Shown: positions 18,295 through 28,649 of the stretch, piece by piece
How positions within the stretch are numbered: the stretch's first letter is position 1
Layout of the letters: each line of letters opens with the position of its first letter
Source of the DNA: Bifidobacterium sp.
GTDB lineage: Bacteria > Actinomycetota > Actinomycetes > Actinomycetales > Bifidobacteriaceae
Assembly (NCBI RefSeq): GCF_022647885.1
Contig: NZ_JALCLM010000001.1
Coordinates: 1,550,001-1,614,000 of the forward strand
DNA: 64,000 nt
Reading direction: 5' to 3'
Position numbers and translations under genes: made by a program
The notes under the pieces: model-generated
Told to the model about the DNA's origin: nothing
Databases searched by the model: none
What the model saw: only the letters and a program-made list of their open reading frames with translations

Positions 18295-18308
18295 TGTGAA
18301 CGCTCACA
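18295..18308. promoter_or_regulatory. Palindromic operator TGTGAACGCTCACA upstream of pyk
   Basis: Perfect except for the central pair, with 115 bp to the pyk start. The identical 14-mer occurs upstream of eno. The shape is like sites of LacI-family regulators; in bifidobacteria a LacI-family global regulator of central sugar metabolism (AraQ) is known to bind TGTGAGCGCTCACA-like sites. Assignment to that regulator is an inference. Confidence 0.7.
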
Positions 18309-18342
18309 ATGTTCAGGAAGCTAGTATTTGCAAGGTGTTTCA

Positions 18343-19338
18343 CTACTTTGAGGATTCAGCAGCTTGTTGTTCAAGTTCTTTCATTTTGAGAACACTTGCT
18401 ATCGAGGCCGTACCTATCGACACCACAATAACCACGAGAGAAAGCCACGTTGGTATTTCGGGTACAGCGTGAATCGGTTGCCCACCATTGAGGAACGGAA
18501 GAGAATTACTGTGCAAAGCTTCCATAATGAGTTTGACACCAATAAAGGCGAGAACCACAGACAGGCCAATAGGCAAATACACTAACTTATCTAGCAGCGC
18601 ACCCAAAAGAAAATACAGCTGCTGAAGACCAAGCAAGGCAAAAATATTTGCAGTAAAAACAATGAAAGGGTCTTTGGTAAGACCAAAGATAGCGGGTATT
18701 GAGTCGAAGGCGAACATAACATCGGTGGTACCAATTGCTAAAAACACAATCAGCATTGGTGTGAAGTATTTGACACCATTAATTGTGGTGCGTAAATGTT
18801 TACCGTCGTATTTATCGGATACCCTCATCACTTTGCGCAATACTCTAATCACGCCATTTTCGTGGTATTCCTCTTCATCATCACCACCGGAGATCAATTT
18901 GAACGCGGTAAACAGCAGAAATGCGCCAAAAATGAAGAAGACCCAAGTAAATCTCACGATTAGCGCGGAACCTGCAAGGATGAACAATCCTCTCAGCAAT
19001 AACGCAATAGTTATACCAATGCTCAGCACAAATTTTTGATACTTTTTCGGCACGGCAAAATTCGACATGATGATAACGAAAACGAAAAGATTATCAATAC
19101 TTAGAGAGTACTCAGTAAGCCAACCAGAGTAGAACTCGATTGCTGGACGTGCACCAGCAACCCACCATAGCAAGCCACCAAAAATCAGAGCCATAACAAC
19201 GAAGAAGATGATGTGTTGCACACACTCTTTTGTTGAGGGAACATGCGGTCTGCGACCGATGACAAATAAATCGACAACAAAGAAAGCAGCAAGGACAACA
19301 AAAGTGCAAATCATAAACGCCAGAGGGGTTTCAGCCAT
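18343..19338 (-). CDS. TerC family integral membrane protein
   Basis: 331 residues with about nine membrane segments. The family signature EYSLSIDNLFVFVIIM and the second motif FAFDSIPAIFGLTKDPFIVF are present; the conserved acidic residues in them form the probable metal site. TerC-family proteins are implicated in tellurite resistance and, in other bacteria, in manganese export during metalation of secreted proteins; the role here is not established. An acidic cytoplasmic loop (GGDDEEEYHENG) lies in the middle. It is on minus between pyk and uvrB, 62 bp downstream of uvrB. Confidence 0.9.
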   Translation of the reverse strand: MAETPLAFMICTFVVLAAFFVVDLFVIGRRPHVPSTKECVQHIIFFVVMALIFGGLLWWVAGARPAIEFYSGWLTEYSLSIDNLFVFVIIMSNFAVPKKYQKFVLSIGITIALLLRGLFILAGSALIVRFTWVFFIFGAFLLFTAFKLISGGDDEEEYHENGVIRVLRKVMRVSDKYDGKHLRTTINGVKYFTPMLIVFLAIGTTDVMFAFDSIPAIFGLTKDPFIVFTANIFALLGLQQLYFLLGALLDKLVYLPIGLSVVLAFIGVKLIMEALHSNSLPFLNGGQPIHAVPEIPTWLSLVVIVVSIGTASIASVLKMKELEQQAAESSK

Positions 19339-19401
19339 AATCCATCACTATACGTGACGCGGATGACCACCTTTGGATGAGTATTGAACAATCTACCAAT
19401 A

Positions 19402-21513
19402 CTATGACTGAGTATTAATCATCTGACGGAGCTCTTTCTTCAAGTCGCGTATCTCATCACGTAAGCGACCAGCCAATTCGAATTGCAACTGTTCTGCAGC
19501 GGTGTGCATCTGCTCACTGAGCTGACGTATAAGATCCGACAAATCTTGAGCAGGTAATCCTGCCTGCAAGATTTCATGATGTCTCTTCTGCGCCTCTTCC
19601 TTATCCAATGTTGGAATTCCAAGGTGAGAATTTCCTGCTTTATTAGCGTTGCGATACCCTCCCTCGAGCAAGGTCTTGGTATCTACATCTTCGCTGGCAA
19701 GCATATCGCTGACATCACTAATCTTCTTAATAAGCGGCTGTGGATCGATACCATGTTCGGTGTTATACGCAATCTGACGTTCACGGCGACGGTTCGTCTC
19801 ATCAATCGCCTTATTCATAGCATCTGTGCGCTTATCTGCATACATCAATACTGTGCCAGACACATTTCTCGCAGCACGTCCTACCGTCTGAATGAGTGAA
19901 CGATACGATCTGAGGAATCCTTCCTTATCTGCATCTAGAATCGCCACCAAGGAAACTTCTGGAAGATCAAGACCCTCTCTCAAGAGGTTGATACCCACAA
20001 TGACATCGATAGTTCCTTGACGTAATTCACGCAATAATTCCACACGTCTCAACGTATCAACATCTGAGTGAAGATACTCCACCTTTATGTCGCGTTCTAG
20101 CAAATAATCAGTGAGATCTTCAGCCATCTTCTTAGTCAAAGTCGTCACCAACACTCGCTCTTGTTTGGCAATGCGATCTTTTATTTCCGCTAAAAGATCG
20201 TCTATCTGACCTTTTGTTGGGCGAACTTCGATACGTGGATCAACTAAGCCGGTCGGTCGAATAATCTGCTCAACTACCCCATCAGACAACCCCATTTCGT
20301 AATTACCTGGTGTTGCTGACAGATATACAGTTTGCCCAACTCTGTCGAGGAACTCTGGCCACTTCAACGGTCTGTTGTCCATCGCGCTAGGCAGCCGGAA
20401 TCCATGTTCCACAAGGGTTCTCTTCCTGCTGGCGTCACCTTCGAACATCGCGCCAATTTGTGGAACGGTAACGTGCGATTCATCAATCACTAGCAAAAAA
20501 TCATCAGGGAAGAAGTCGAGAAGGGTATGCGGTGGTGTACCTGGGGCACGTTCATCAAAATGACGCGAATAATTTTCCACACCTGAACAGACACCAATCT
20601 GCGTTAACATCTCTAGATCGTAGGTAGTACGCATCGTTAACCGTTGAGCCTCGAGCTCTTTGCCCTGCTTACGCAATTGAGCAACGCGCTCATCAAGTTC
20701 ACTTTTAATCGTTTTCAGTGCACGTTCCATACGTTCTGGGCCTGCTACGTAGTGCGTCGCAGGGAATATATGCACTTCGCTTTCATGCCCGATTTCGTCA
20801 CCAGTTAATGGATGAAGAGTTGAAATTCGTTCGATTTCATCGCCAAAAAACTCTATGCGAATAGCGAGTTCCTCGTAGACAGGGATAATTTCGACGGTAT
20901 CTCCACGGACTCTGAAAGTGCCACGAGTGAATGCTATGTCATTGCGCTTGTATTGCATTTGTACAAAGGTTCGCAGCAAATTATCTCGGTTGAGTTCTTG
21001 CCCTTCTTTAAGGAATAACATCCTTCCCGCATACTCTTCTGGAGTACCCAGTCCATATATACAGGACACTGTAGCGACGACTACACAATCTCTTCTGGTC
21101 AGCAGATTCGCGGTAGCAGCATGTCTCAGTCTTTCCACATCATCATTGATGTTGGAGTCTTTCTCGATGTAGGTATCGGTCTGCGGTATATATGCCTCGG
21201 GTTGGTAGTAATCGTAATATGACACAAAATAACTCACGGCATTATCCGGCATAAGCTCACGAAACTCGGCACATAACTGCGCAGCAAGAGTTTTGTTTGG
21301 CTCAATAATCAGCGTGGGCCGCTGTAACTTCTCAATCATCCAAGCTGTTGTGGCTGTTTTACCAGTTCCGGTCGCTCCCATGAGCACTACGTCATTTTCA
21401 CCGTTCTCTATACGCTCGGTAAGCTGCTGGATAGCAGCAGGCTGATCACCTGAGGGCTGATACGGAGATTTCACTACGAAAGGTGCGTTCGTCCGTTCAA
21501 TCTCAAATCCCAT
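19402..21513 (-). CDS. uvrB: Excinuclease ABC subunit B
   Basis: 703 residues. UvrB is the damage-verifying helicase-like subunit of nucleotide excision repair. Walker A is GATGTGKTA (near residue 47), the beta-hairpin region is [19 protein letters not shown], the DEAD-type box is LLVIDESHV, motif VI is QTVGRAARN, and the C-terminal UVR helix pair ([18 protein letters not shown] and onwards) binds UvrC. It is in the conserved uvrB-coaE-rpsA order of actinobacteria, 24 bp downstream of coaE, so probably in one operon with it. Confidence 0.97.
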   Translation of the reverse strand: MGFEIERTNAPFVVKSPYQPSGDQPAAIQQLTERIENGENDVVLMGATGTGKTATTAWMIEKLQRPTLIIEPNKTLAAQLCAEFRELMPDNAVSYFVSYYDYYQPEAYIPQTDTYIEKDSNINDDVERLRHAATANLLTRRDCVVVATVSCIYGLGTPEEYAGRMLFLKEGQELNRDNLLRTFVQMQYKRNDIAFTRGTFRVRGDTVEIIPVYEELAIRIEFFGDEIERISTLHPLTGDEIGHESEVHIFPATHYVAGPERMERALKTIKSELDERVAQLRKQGKELEAQRLTMRTTYDLEMLTQIGVCSGVENYSRHFDERAPGTPPHTLLDFFPDDFLLVIDESHVTVPQIGAMFEGDASRKRTLVEHGFRLPSAMDNRPLKWPEFLDRVGQTVYLSATPGNYEMGLSDGVVEQIIRPTGLVDPRIEVRPTKGQIDDLLAEIKDRIAKQERVLVTTLTKKMAEDLTDYLLERDIKVEYLHSDVDTLRRVELLRELRQGTIDVIVGINLLREGLDLPEVSLVAILDADKEGFLRSYRSLIQTVGRAARNVSGTVLMYADKRTDAMNKAIDETNRRRERQIAYNTEHGIDPQPLIKKISDVSDMLASEDVDTKTLLEGGYRNANKAGNSHLGIPTLDKEEAQKRHHEILQAGLPAQDLSDLIRQLSEQMHTAAEQLQFELAGRLRDEIRDLKKELRQMINTQS

Positions 21514-21537
21514 AACATGACCTTCCCACTAACTCAC

Positions 21538-22197
21538 TCACTTTGTTCCCGATACACGTCCGACATCCGTAGTGGCATCTTCAGCAATTAACTGTTCATA
21601 TACTCTATCAACCATATCGAACATTTGTTCGAAGCTTTGCGAGGAGTCAATAATGATGTCAGCTACTTGCCGACGGTCATACTGCGAGGACTGGCTTCTC
21701 ACACGGTTTACCGCATCCCGCTGTGACATATGACGGGTTTTCAGCATTCTTCTGACACGTTCATCTACTGGCGCTTCAACACTAATCACATGTTCGAACG
21801 AAAAAGGAATATTCTCTGCTACCTCAGCGAGGAGCGGAATCTCATGGACAATAAGATATGCCTTACCTTGCTCCCCCATCTGTCGTTGAAATTGCTTATC
21901 AAAACTTAGAGCCTCACGAAACACCGCAGGATGAATAATCGATTCAAGCTTTTGCCGTTCTTTTTCGTGCCCTGGTGCAAATACTTCAGATGCCATCCAT
22001 GATCTGTTTAATCCACCCTTAGTATCAAGGGCTTGAGCGCCAAATTCCATCACAATATGTTGCAGGGCTTGAGAACCAGGTAACACCACCTGATGCGACA
22101 ATTCGTCATAGTCGATAATTGCGGCACCTAACTCTTGCAGACGCTGAGCAACTGCGCTTTTCCCAGCTGCTATACCTCCGGTGAGACCGATGCGCAT
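21538..22197 (-). CDS. coaE: Dephospho-CoA kinase
   Basis: 219 residues from ATG at 22197, chosen because the P-loop follows immediately (MRIGLTGGIAAGKSAV) and AGGAGAA stands upstream. It catalyses the last step of coenzyme A synthesis, phosphorylating the 3'-OH of dephospho-CoA with ATP. Other family features are DYDELSHQVVLPG (substrate Asp) and the lid region VDERVRRMLKTRHMSQRDA. Neighbouring order rpsA-coaE-uvrB is conserved in actinobacteria. The frame is open 45 codons further upstream but without family similarity. Confidence 0.94.
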   Translation of the reverse strand: MRIGLTGGIAAGKSAVAQRLQELGAAIIDYDELSHQVVLPGSQALQHIVMEFGAQALDTKGGLNRSWMASEVFAPGHEKERQKLESIIHPAVFREALSFDKQFQRQMGEQGKAYLIVHEIPLLAEVAENIPFSFEHVISVEAPVDERVRRMLKTRHMSQRDAVNRVRSQSSQYDRRQVADIIIDSSQSFEQMFDMVDRVYEQLIAEDATTDVGRVSGTK

Positions 22198-22324
22198 TGA
22201 TATTCTCCTAACTTGAAATGGAACTGCCATGAAATAAAGCTTGCATAACACCCGCCAAACTGTACTTCCTGTGTGCACTATTAGGCCACTGCCTAAGTAT
22301 CGTGTCATAACGCCAGTAATACGC

Positions 22325-22363
22325 AAAAACACGAGAAGCCCGGTCGAAACCGAGCTTTTCGTG
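22325..22363 (-). terminator. Intrinsic terminator of rpsA
   Basis: Read on minus: a 15-bp stem with two mismatches/wobbles (22363-22349 with 22344-22330), a 4-nt loop, then a T run (22329-22325). It lies 28 bp past the rpsA stop and upstream of coaE, so coaE needs its own promoter or readthrough. Confidence 0.85.
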
Positions 22364-22390
22364 TGACTGGTGTTGCGTTAGTAAAAGCGA

Positions 22391-23875
22391 TCAGTTCTTT
22401 TCGCTCAGCAGCTGCTCACGCAGTGCTGCAAGCTGATCGTCGGCGGCAAGAGTTCCTTCATTACCTGCTTCGGAAGAATAGGTTGAGGTCTCCTCGGCCT
22501 TCTTCTCCTTAGCATCGGATTCCTGTCCGTCTTCGGCTGCTGAGGTCGCTGCGTTCTCGATCTCCTTGGCAACGAAGGCCTTGTGCTCTTCCCAAAGGTC
22601 GTGAGCAGAAGCGTATTGAGCTTCCCATTCCTCGCGCTGCTTCTCGTACCCTGCAATCCATTCGTTGGTCTCTGGATCGAAACCTTCTGGGTACTTGTAG
22701 TTGCCGTTCTCGTCGTACTCTGCTGGCATGCCATAGAGTGCTGGATCGAAATCTTCGGAAGAAGGATCGACCGAGTCATTGGCCTGCTTGAGAGAGAGTG
22801 AGATACGACGACGATCAAGATCAACGTCGATGACCTTAACGAATACCTCTTCGTTAGGCTTGACAACGGTCTCTGGGTTTTCGACGTGGCGATTAGCCAA
22901 CTCCGAGATGTGCACGAGTCCTTCGATACCGTCTTCGACGGAGATGAAGACACCGAACTGCACAATCTTGGTAACCTTGCCCTTGACAATCTGTCCTGGA
23001 ACGTGGGTACGTGCGAAACGCTGCCACGGATCTTCCTGGGTTGCCTTGAGACTGAGTGAGATACGCTCGCGATCCATGTCGACATCGAGCACCTCAACAG
23101 TGACTTTGTCCCCAACCTTGACAACTTCACTCGGGTGATCAATGTGCTTCCAAGAAAGCTCGGAAACGTGGATCAAGCCGTCAACGCCACCAAGATCGAC
23201 GAATGCGCCGAAGTTGACGATGGAGCTGACCACGCCCTCACGAATCTGGCCCTTCTTGAGCTGTGAGAGGAAGGTCTCACGCACTTCAGACTGGGTTTCT
23301 TCGAGATATTGACGACGAGACAGCACCACATTATTACGGTTCTTATCGAGTTCAAGAATCTTGGCCTTGATCTTCTGCCCAATGTATGGGCTGAGATCAC
23401 GAACACGGCGCATTTCAACAAGCGATGCAGGCAGGAATCCACGTAGACCAATGTCCACGATAAGTCCACCCTTGACAGCTTCGATGACGGTACCTTCAAC
23501 AACGCCGTCGGCGTCCTTGATTTTCTCGATGTCTCCCCAAGCACGCTCGTACTGAGCACGCTTCTTAGAGAGTATGAGACGGCCTTCCTTGTCTTCTTTA
23601 GTGACGACAAGAGCCTCGATGGAGTCGCCAACCTGAACTACTTCGTCAGGATCGACGTCTTTCTTGATGGAAAGCTCGCGGGAGGGGATGACGCCCTCGG
23701 TCTTGTAGCCGATATCTAGCAACACTTCGTCATGATCAACCTTGACGACGGTGCCCTCAACCAGATCACCATCATCAAAGTTCTTGATGGTGGAATCGAC
23801 TGCCTTGATGAAGTCCTCCTCGGTGCCGATATCGTTAATCGCTACCTTCTGGGCTTCTGTGTTATTCTCTGCCAT
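22391..23875 (-). CDS. rpsA: 30S ribosomal protein S1
   Basis: 494 residues with four S1 RNA-binding domains, approximately 35-105, 120-190, 205-275 and 292-362 (for example GDLVEGTVVKVDHDEVLLDIGYKTEG; GAFVDLGGVDGLIHVSELSW; FGVFISVEDGIEGLVHISEL, each read in part). It recruits mRNAs to the 30S subunit. The C-terminal 120 residues are acidic and low-complexity (SAAEDGQESDAKEKKAEET), as in actinobacterial S1 proteins, which have fewer domains than the six of E. coli. It ends with a strong terminator. Confidence 0.96.
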   Translation of the reverse strand: MAENNTEAQKVAINDIGTEEDFIKAVDSTIKNFDDGDLVEGTVVKVDHDEVLLDIGYKTEGVIPSRELSIKKDVDPDEVVQVGDSIEALVVTKEDKEGRLILSKKRAQYERAWGDIEKIKDADGVVEGTVIEAVKGGLIVDIGLRGFLPASLVEMRRVRDLSPYIGQKIKAKILELDKNRNNVVLSRRQYLEETQSEVRETFLSQLKKGQIREGVVSSIVNFGAFVDLGGVDGLIHVSELSWKHIDHPSEVVKVGDKVTVEVLDVDMDRERISLSLKATQEDPWQRFARTHVPGQIVKGKVTKIVQFGVFISVEDGIEGLVHISELANRHVENPETVVKPNEEVFVKVIDVDLDRRRISLSLKQANDSVDPSSEDFDPALYGMPAEYDENGNYKYPEGFDPETNEWIAGYEKQREEWEAQYASAHDLWEEHKAFVAKEIENAATSAAEDGQESDAKEKKAEETSTYSSEAGNEGTLAADDQLAALREQLLSEKN

Positions 23876-24006
23876 TAATTGATTGTTTTCTGTAGATTGT
23901 GAACGGATAAAATCTGTATTCAGTTATGTTTATGCTCGTCTTAAGTTATAGGAATTTGCCATTTCGACACATTCAGTGTCAATACTAGGCGAAAACACGC
24001 CATTTG

Positions 24007-24885
24007 TCATGTATTCGCACGCTCAGCGATTTCCACAACATTACTCAGCAACATAGCTCGAGTCATTGGACCAACTCCACCTGGATTTGGAGTATAGGCG
24101 AAAGCTTGTTCTCTAGCCGCTGGGTCAATATCTCCAGTGATATGCCATTTGCCACTCTGAGGATCTTGAACCCGCGAAACTCCAACATCTACCAGTACCG
24201 CACCGGGCGCCACATCATCTGCCGATACGATTCCCGCTCGACCTGTGGCGGCGATAATCACTTCAGCTTCGCGCAGGTGCCGTTGCGCGTCAACAGTCCC
24301 TGTATGGCATAAGGTAACAGTGGCATTCACATCATTTCGTGTGAGCAACAATCCAATGGTGCGTCCTATGGTGATTCCTCTGCCGAGCACACAGACACGT
24401 TTACCAGCAAGATCGATATCATAGCTGTTGAGTAATTCAATAACTCCTCGTGGGGTACAAGGAAGAGGAGTGTGAAGCTCCCCTTTCGGATGGAGTACTA
24501 ACTCACCGAGATTATATGGATGCATACCATCAGCGTCCTTAGCTGGGTCGATGCAATCAATAATCGCATTAGCGTCAACGCCCTTTGGTAAGGGCAATTG
24601 CACGATAAAACCGGTGCACGCTGGGTCCTCGTTAAACTCCATAACCGCGGCTTTAATTTGTTCTGCATCGGCATCTGCAGGCAAATCGCGGCGCAAAGAT
24701 TGTATGCCCACTTCCGCACAATCTTTATGCTTTCCAGCAACATAGCGTGCAGAAGCTGGATCTTCTCCTACCAACAGCGTTCCCAAACCTGGATAGATTC
24801 CCTGTTCAGCAAGCTTGGCAACTCTTGATCTCAGATTCTGCTTGATGGACGCTGCCACTGCAATACCATCGAGTCTCAATGCCAT
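24007..24885 (-). CDS. folD: Bifunctional methylenetetrahydrofolate dehydrogenase/cyclohydrolase
   Basis: 292 residues from ATG at 24885 (GGAGTC upstream). FolD interconverts 5,10-methylene-THF, 5,10-methenyl-THF and 10-formyl-THF using NADP. Seen are [14 protein letters not shown] with the catalytic Lys, [37 protein letters not shown] and the nucleotide-binding [13 protein letters not shown], where the more common form is GRSxIVGxP. The end [17 protein letters not shown] is typical. It is divergently transcribed from the substrate-binding lipoprotein gene; the 109-bp gap holds both promoters. Confidence 0.95.
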   Translation of the reverse strand: MALRLDGIAVAASIKQNLRSRVAKLAEQGIYPGLGTLLVGEDPASARYVAGKHKDCAEVGIQSLRRDLPADADAEQIKAAVMEFNEDPACTGFIVQLPLPKGVDANAIIDCIDPAKDADGMHPYNLGELVLHPKGELHTPLPCTPRGVIELLNSYDIDLAGKRVCVLGRGITIGRTIGLLLTRNDVNATVTLCHTGTVDAQRHLREAEVIIAATGRAGIVSADDVAPGAVLVDVGVSRVQDPQSGKWHITGDIDPAAREQAFAYTPNPGGVGPMTRAMLLSNVVEIAERANT

Positions 24886-24994
24886 ATGATTGACTCCTAT
24901 TCTGCTCACATTGCTTCGCAACATAGGCTATCGTGAAAGCAGGATGAGTAGTACACAGCGCAGTTCCGAATTTGAACCAAGAAGAAGGCAACGC

Positions 24995-25981
24995 ATGAAT
25001 CGAACATTGCGTTATTTCGTCCGTGCGGTGGCCACATTCCTCGCTGCCGCCGCAGTGTTAGCGAGTAGTGCATGCTCTTTTAGCGACAGTACTTCGAAGA
25101 CCTCCGCACCTGCACCAGCTGGCCCCGTCACTGTGGTGTCATCTCTCGAGCAGTGGGGTTCCTTAGTGCAGCAAATTGGTGGAAATCAAGTCAAAGTCAC
25201 TTCCATTCTTAATAGCACTTCAACCGATGCGCAAAGCTTTGAACCGAGCAGCACCGATATTTCAACAATTGCTAGTGCTGGATTAGTAGTCATCAACGGC
25301 GCTGGATATGACTCCTGGGCATCAAAAAATATAGGGAAAAATGCCGTTCTCATCAGCGCTGCAGATACCGTAGGCGCCTCTGAAGGAGACAATCCTTATC
25401 TCTGGTTTTCCAAAGAAGCCCGTAAAAGCATGGCCACGGAAATATCAGAGTCGCTCAGCAAACTGCTGCCGTCAAAAAAAACGTATTTCCACAACAGACT
25501 TGCGAGTTGGCAGAGCGACGAAACATCTGTAGAAAATCAGATCAAATCTTTTACCAAAACGCATACAAATCTGACCTATGCAGCTACAACGTCAGTTGCC
25601 TACTATCTCATGGCTGATCTTGGATTCAAAGATGCAACTCCGGAAGGCTATTTGCAATCTCTTCAGTCTTCGGGCGAACCAACGGCAAGCGATCTCAAAG
25701 ATTTCACGACTCTGCTGGAAAAACGTCGTACAGACTTGTTGGTTGACGATCCTCAGCACATCACCGATAGCAGCAAAACAATACTGTTACAAGCTCAGAC
25801 CACCAACATTCCTGTTCTCAGCATTACTGAACACATGCCTGAACAGCAGTCCACACTGACACAATGGGTAGAATCCCTTGTCACACAAATCGGCGACAAT
25901 ACAGCAAAAACCAATGTTGTTGCACCTCCATCCCCCAGTACGAGTACTGTTCCTAATGAAAGCGGTTCCCAGTCGCATTAA
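24995..25981 (+). CDS. ZnuA/TroA-type substrate-binding lipoprotein
   Basis: 328 residues from ATG at 24995 (AAGAAGG upstream). A signal sequence with a lipoprotein-like Cys (VLASSACSF) is followed by a cluster A-I binding protein fold (VTVVSSLEQWGSLVQQIGG; VVINGAGYDSWASK). Metal-binding histidines of the family appear to be replaced: the DPHxYEP region reads TDAQSFEPSSTD, and the NPHxW region reads NPYLWFS. The third His position is in ATTSVAYYLM, also without His. It is the first gene of a three-gene ABC cassette. Substrate could be a metal bound by other ligands or something else. Confidence 0.85.
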   Translation: MNRTLRYFVRAVATFLAAAAVLASSACSFSDSTSKTSAPAPAGPVTVVSSLEQWGSLVQQIGGNQVKVTSILNSTSTDAQSFEPSSTDISTIASAGLVVINGAGYDSWASKNIGKNAVLISAADTVGASEGDNPYLWFSKEARKSMATEISESLSKLLPSKKTYFHNRLASWQSDETSVENQIKSFTKTHTNLTYAATTSVAYYLMADLGFKDATPEGYLQSLQSSGEPTASDLKDFTTLLEKRRTDLLVDDPQHITDSSKTILLQAQTTNIPVLSITEHMPEQQSTLTQWVESLVTQIGDNTAKTNVVAPPSPSTSTVPNESGSQSH

Positions 25982-26059
25982 GCACTCATGCTTATACGAC
26001 AGAGTCTCGCGACGATACGATTGCCAAACTAACTTAGGCTCTAGAGTAGAAAGCCATTC

Positions 26060-26971
26060 ATGCAAGAAGAAGCAGTGCGCGAGTGCATCATATTTACAGA
26101 TGCCTCAATCGAACGGGGCGGCCGTGTTATATGGTCGCATGGGAATTTTAGTATTCCAAGCGGTACAGTCACAGCAATAGTAGGTACCAACGGTACCGGG
26201 AAAACCACCATGATGAATGCTGAGCTCGGACTGCTTGCTTTGAAAACTGGCACAGTGACCGTTCTTGGCAAAGCAGCTGGACGAGCCAATGAACGCATAG
26301 GCTATGTACCGCAAAGTTACACTTCAGATATCGATTCCAATCTCACTGCAGAACAATCCGTGCTACTCGGTCTCACTGGGACACGGTTCGGACTACACAT
26401 CACCACAGCCAAAGAACGTCAGAAAGCATATGAGGCTATGGCGTTTACTGAAATTGCAGATAAGGCGCATATGCGTCTGTCAGAACTTTCAGGAGGTCTG
26501 CGACAACGAGTTGCTATTGCACAAGCGTTGGTCGCTGATCCTGAACTACTGATGCTTGATGAACCCCTCGCTAATCTAGATTTGGCAAGTCAGAGAGCTA
26601 CTGTGCACGTATTGGCAAGGCTTAATCACGAGCTAGGCATGACCATACAAGTGGTCGCACATGATCTCAACATGCTATTGCCTATTCTCACGGGCGCTGT
26701 TTATCTGCTTGATGGGCACCCTCACTATGCACAAATGAATACGGTCCTTGATGCACAACTACTCACACACTTGTATGGCACCACCGTTCAAGTGGTGACC
26801 ACACCGCAAGGTGATATGTTCGTGACCCCAAGTGCAGACGAACCAGATAACGTCATCCCTGATACGCACATTGCCACTGATGTAGCTCACTTCCATCAGC
26901 ACCCTGCTCAATCTGAACTATCCGATAACAATGGCAATGCACCTCATCTAGAAGGAGGAGAGCAAGCATGA
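26060..26971 (+). CDS. Metal-type ABC transporter ATP-binding protein
   Basis: 303 residues. Walker A GTNGTGKTT (near residue 42), signature LSGGLRQRVAIAQAL, Walker B LLMLDEPLANLD and switch His (VVAHDLN) are all present, so it should hydrolyse ATP. Similarity is to the Zn/Mn (ZnuC/MntB) subfamily. The last 50 residues go beyond the usual end and are rich in His, Asp and Asn (DTHIATDVAHFHQHP), which may bind metal and sense its cytoplasmic level. It overlaps the permease gene by 4 bp (ATGA), indicating coupling, and follows the binding-protein gene after 78 bp. Confidence 0.92.
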   Translation: MQEEAVRECIIFTDASIERGGRVIWSHGNFSIPSGTVTAIVGTNGTGKTTMMNAELGLLALKTGTVTVLGKAAGRANERIGYVPQSYTSDIDSNLTAEQSVLLGLTGTRFGLHITTAKERQKAYEAMAFTEIADKAHMRLSELSGGLRQRVAIAQALVADPELLMLDEPLANLDLASQRATVHVLARLNHELGMTIQVVAHDLNMLLPILTGAVYLLDGHPHYAQMNTVLDAQLLTHLYGTTVQVVTTPQGDMFVTPSADEPDNVIPDTHIATDVAHFHQHPAQSELSDNNGNAPHLEGGEQA

Positions 26972-27801
26972 GTTCCGTAGATTTTTCATTTGACCCCGCT
27001 TGGATGTCAACGCTTCAAGCACCCTTCATGGTGAATGCTGCACTGGCTGGATTGTGTATAGCAGTAGCTGCTGGCGTGATGGGATACTTCACGATAGCCA
27101 GAAACTCTACTTTTGCAGCCCATGCCCTAGCCCATATCGGACTACCTGGGGCAACGGGGGCTGTATTGCTCAGTCTGCCTGTTTCGGTCGGTCTGGGTGT
27201 TTTTGCGCTCGGAGGCGCTTTAGTTATTGGAGCTTTGGGTAAACGAGCCACTCAACGAGAAATCGCCACTGGTACAGTACTCGCGTTTGCTACAGGTTTG
27301 GGCTTGTTCTTTGCACGACTGTCCACATCTGCATCACAGCAAATGCAGTCGATTCTCTTTGGTTCAATCCTGACAATTACTAGTGACCAAATCATTGGTT
27401 TTGTAATATTTGACGTAGTGTTGTTACTCGTTGTTACTGTTGTCTATCGTCCCTTGTTATTTAGTTCGCTTGACGAGCAGGTAGCTCAAGCTAAGGGCAT
27501 CAATATCGGTGTAATGAATGTCATCTTTATGGCCATGATGGCAGGAGTCATCACTATCGCGGTCCCAGCGGTAGGCACTCTACTCATCTTTGCTTTGGTT
27601 ATTACCCCCGCTGCAACCGCCAATATTCTTGTAGCGTCACCTTTTCGCGCAATGCTACTTGCCGGTGCTATCTGTCTAATTTCAATTTGGGGCGGTCTGG
27701 TTCTCTCAGCCATGTTCCCAACCCCACCGAGCTTCATGATTGTGTCGATTTCGACCGCCTTTTGGGCAATTATCAAATTCATTGCTTCCCGCAAGTCATA
27801 A
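26968..27801 (+). CDS. ABC-3 family metal permease
   Basis: 277 residues with seven or eight hydrophobic segments. Family features: MGYFTIARNSTFAAHALAHIGLPGATGA, and GTLLIFALVITPAATANIL, which are typical of ZnuB/MntC-like permeases that move zinc, manganese or iron(II) with their cognate ATPase. Start codon overlaps the end of the ATPase gene. It is the last gene of the cassette; 82 bp further is a dispersed repeat that may terminate the transcript. Confidence 0.93.
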   Translation: MSSVDFSFDPAWMSTLQAPFMVNAALAGLCIAVAAGVMGYFTIARNSTFAAHALAHIGLPGATGAVLLSLPVSVGLGVFALGGALVIGALGKRATQREIATGTVLAFATGLGLFFARLSTSASQQMQSILFGSILTITSDQIIGFVIFDVVLLLVVTVVYRPLLFSSLDEQVAQAKGINIGVMNVIFMAMMAGVITIAVPAVGTLLIFALVITPAATANILVASPFRAMLLAGAICLISIWGGLVLSAMFPTPPSFMIVSISTAFWAIIKFIASRKS

Positions 27802-27883
27802 CAACGCTGCACACAAGCGTTATTATGACCATCTAGTAGCTAAATCCCTGCATAATCAAGCCGCCCTACTGGTGCATCGTCGA

Positions 27884-27993
27884 TTGTGTAGGGATTTTTC
27901 GATAGACCCAGCTCTACGACTAATCTGGAAGCTTGAAAATCCGCCGTTCTTGATTTTTGGGCAAATGAAATGTTTATTTAAATCCCTACACAA
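27884..27993. repeat. TTGTGTAGGG inverted-repeat element, copy B (110 bp)
   Basis: Begins TTGTGTAGGGATTTTTCGAT and ends AAATCCCTACACAA; the outer 14 bp are perfect inverse copies. It sits between the convergent permease and ispF genes. Compared with copy A the ends are conserved and the middle is different. Confidence 0.75.
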
Positions 27994-28062
27994 ACGAAAT
28001 TCATGCATCTTTTCGAGCGATTTTTTCTACAAATACGGTGATTATGGCGTAACAATCCGCGT

Positions 28063-28596
28063 TTAGAGAGCAGTTTCGCGAATCAGCGTTGCCGTTGCCA
28101 TAGCAGCTATCCCCTCGCCTTGACCTGTGAAGCCCATACCGTCGGTAGTTGATGCGGTTAGAGTAACAGAGGCACCAAGCGCCTGACTCATGGCTAAGGT
28201 AGCGTCTTGCCGATGAACAGCAATTTTGGGTTGTTGAGCCACAATAACAACACTTGCACCGTTGACCGACCAACCAAGTCCTGAAAGCATCACCGAAATC
28301 TCTCGAATCATGTCACGCCCATGCATACCCGAGCCCTTCGAATCTGCTCCAACCCCGAAGAATGAACCAATATCGCCTTGGTCGGATGCGGAGAGCAACG
28401 CATCAATCAATGCGTGTGCGGCTACATCTCCATCTGAGTCGCCTTCGAGCCCAGAGAGGCCACACTCCTCTGCATCCTCCCAACGCATACACGCAAGCCA
28501 TAGCTCACGACCACTATCAGAAGTTGAAAATTGGTGAGCGTCAAAGCCCATACCAACGCGCAAAGCACTAATTCCAGAACCGCCGTACTCTCCCAT
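28063..28596 (-). CDS. ispF: 2-C-methyl-D-erythritol 2,4-cyclodiphosphate synthase
   Basis: 177 residues, IspF of the MEP isoprenoid pathway, forming the cyclodiphosphate from CDP-ME 2-phosphate. Metal ligands are in GMGFDAHQF and the His of DGDVAAHALIDALL; DIGSFFG and the end motif STTDGMGFTGQGEGIAAMATATL are typical. About 15 residues longer than usual because of an insertion after the first motif (ACMRWEDAEECGLSGLEG). CarD lies upstream on the same strand, separated by a strong terminator. Confidence 0.95.
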   Translation of the reverse strand: MGEYGGSGISALRVGMGFDAHQFSTSDSGRELWLACMRWEDAEECGLSGLEGDSDGDVAAHALIDALLSASDQGDIGSFFGVGADSKGSGMHGRDMIREISVMLSGLGWSVNGASVVIVAQQPKIAVHRQDATLAMSQALGASVTLTASTTDGMGFTGQGEGIAAMATATLIRETAL

Positions 28597-28649
28597 AACT
28601 CATCTCCATTGTTCGGTGGCTGTGTTGCTTGATAACGTTCCACTTATAC

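Noticed and set aside
22405-23142. A 245-residue minus-strand frame inside rpsA
   Set aside because: Shadow frame of rpsA, Ser/Arg-rich with no family resemblance.
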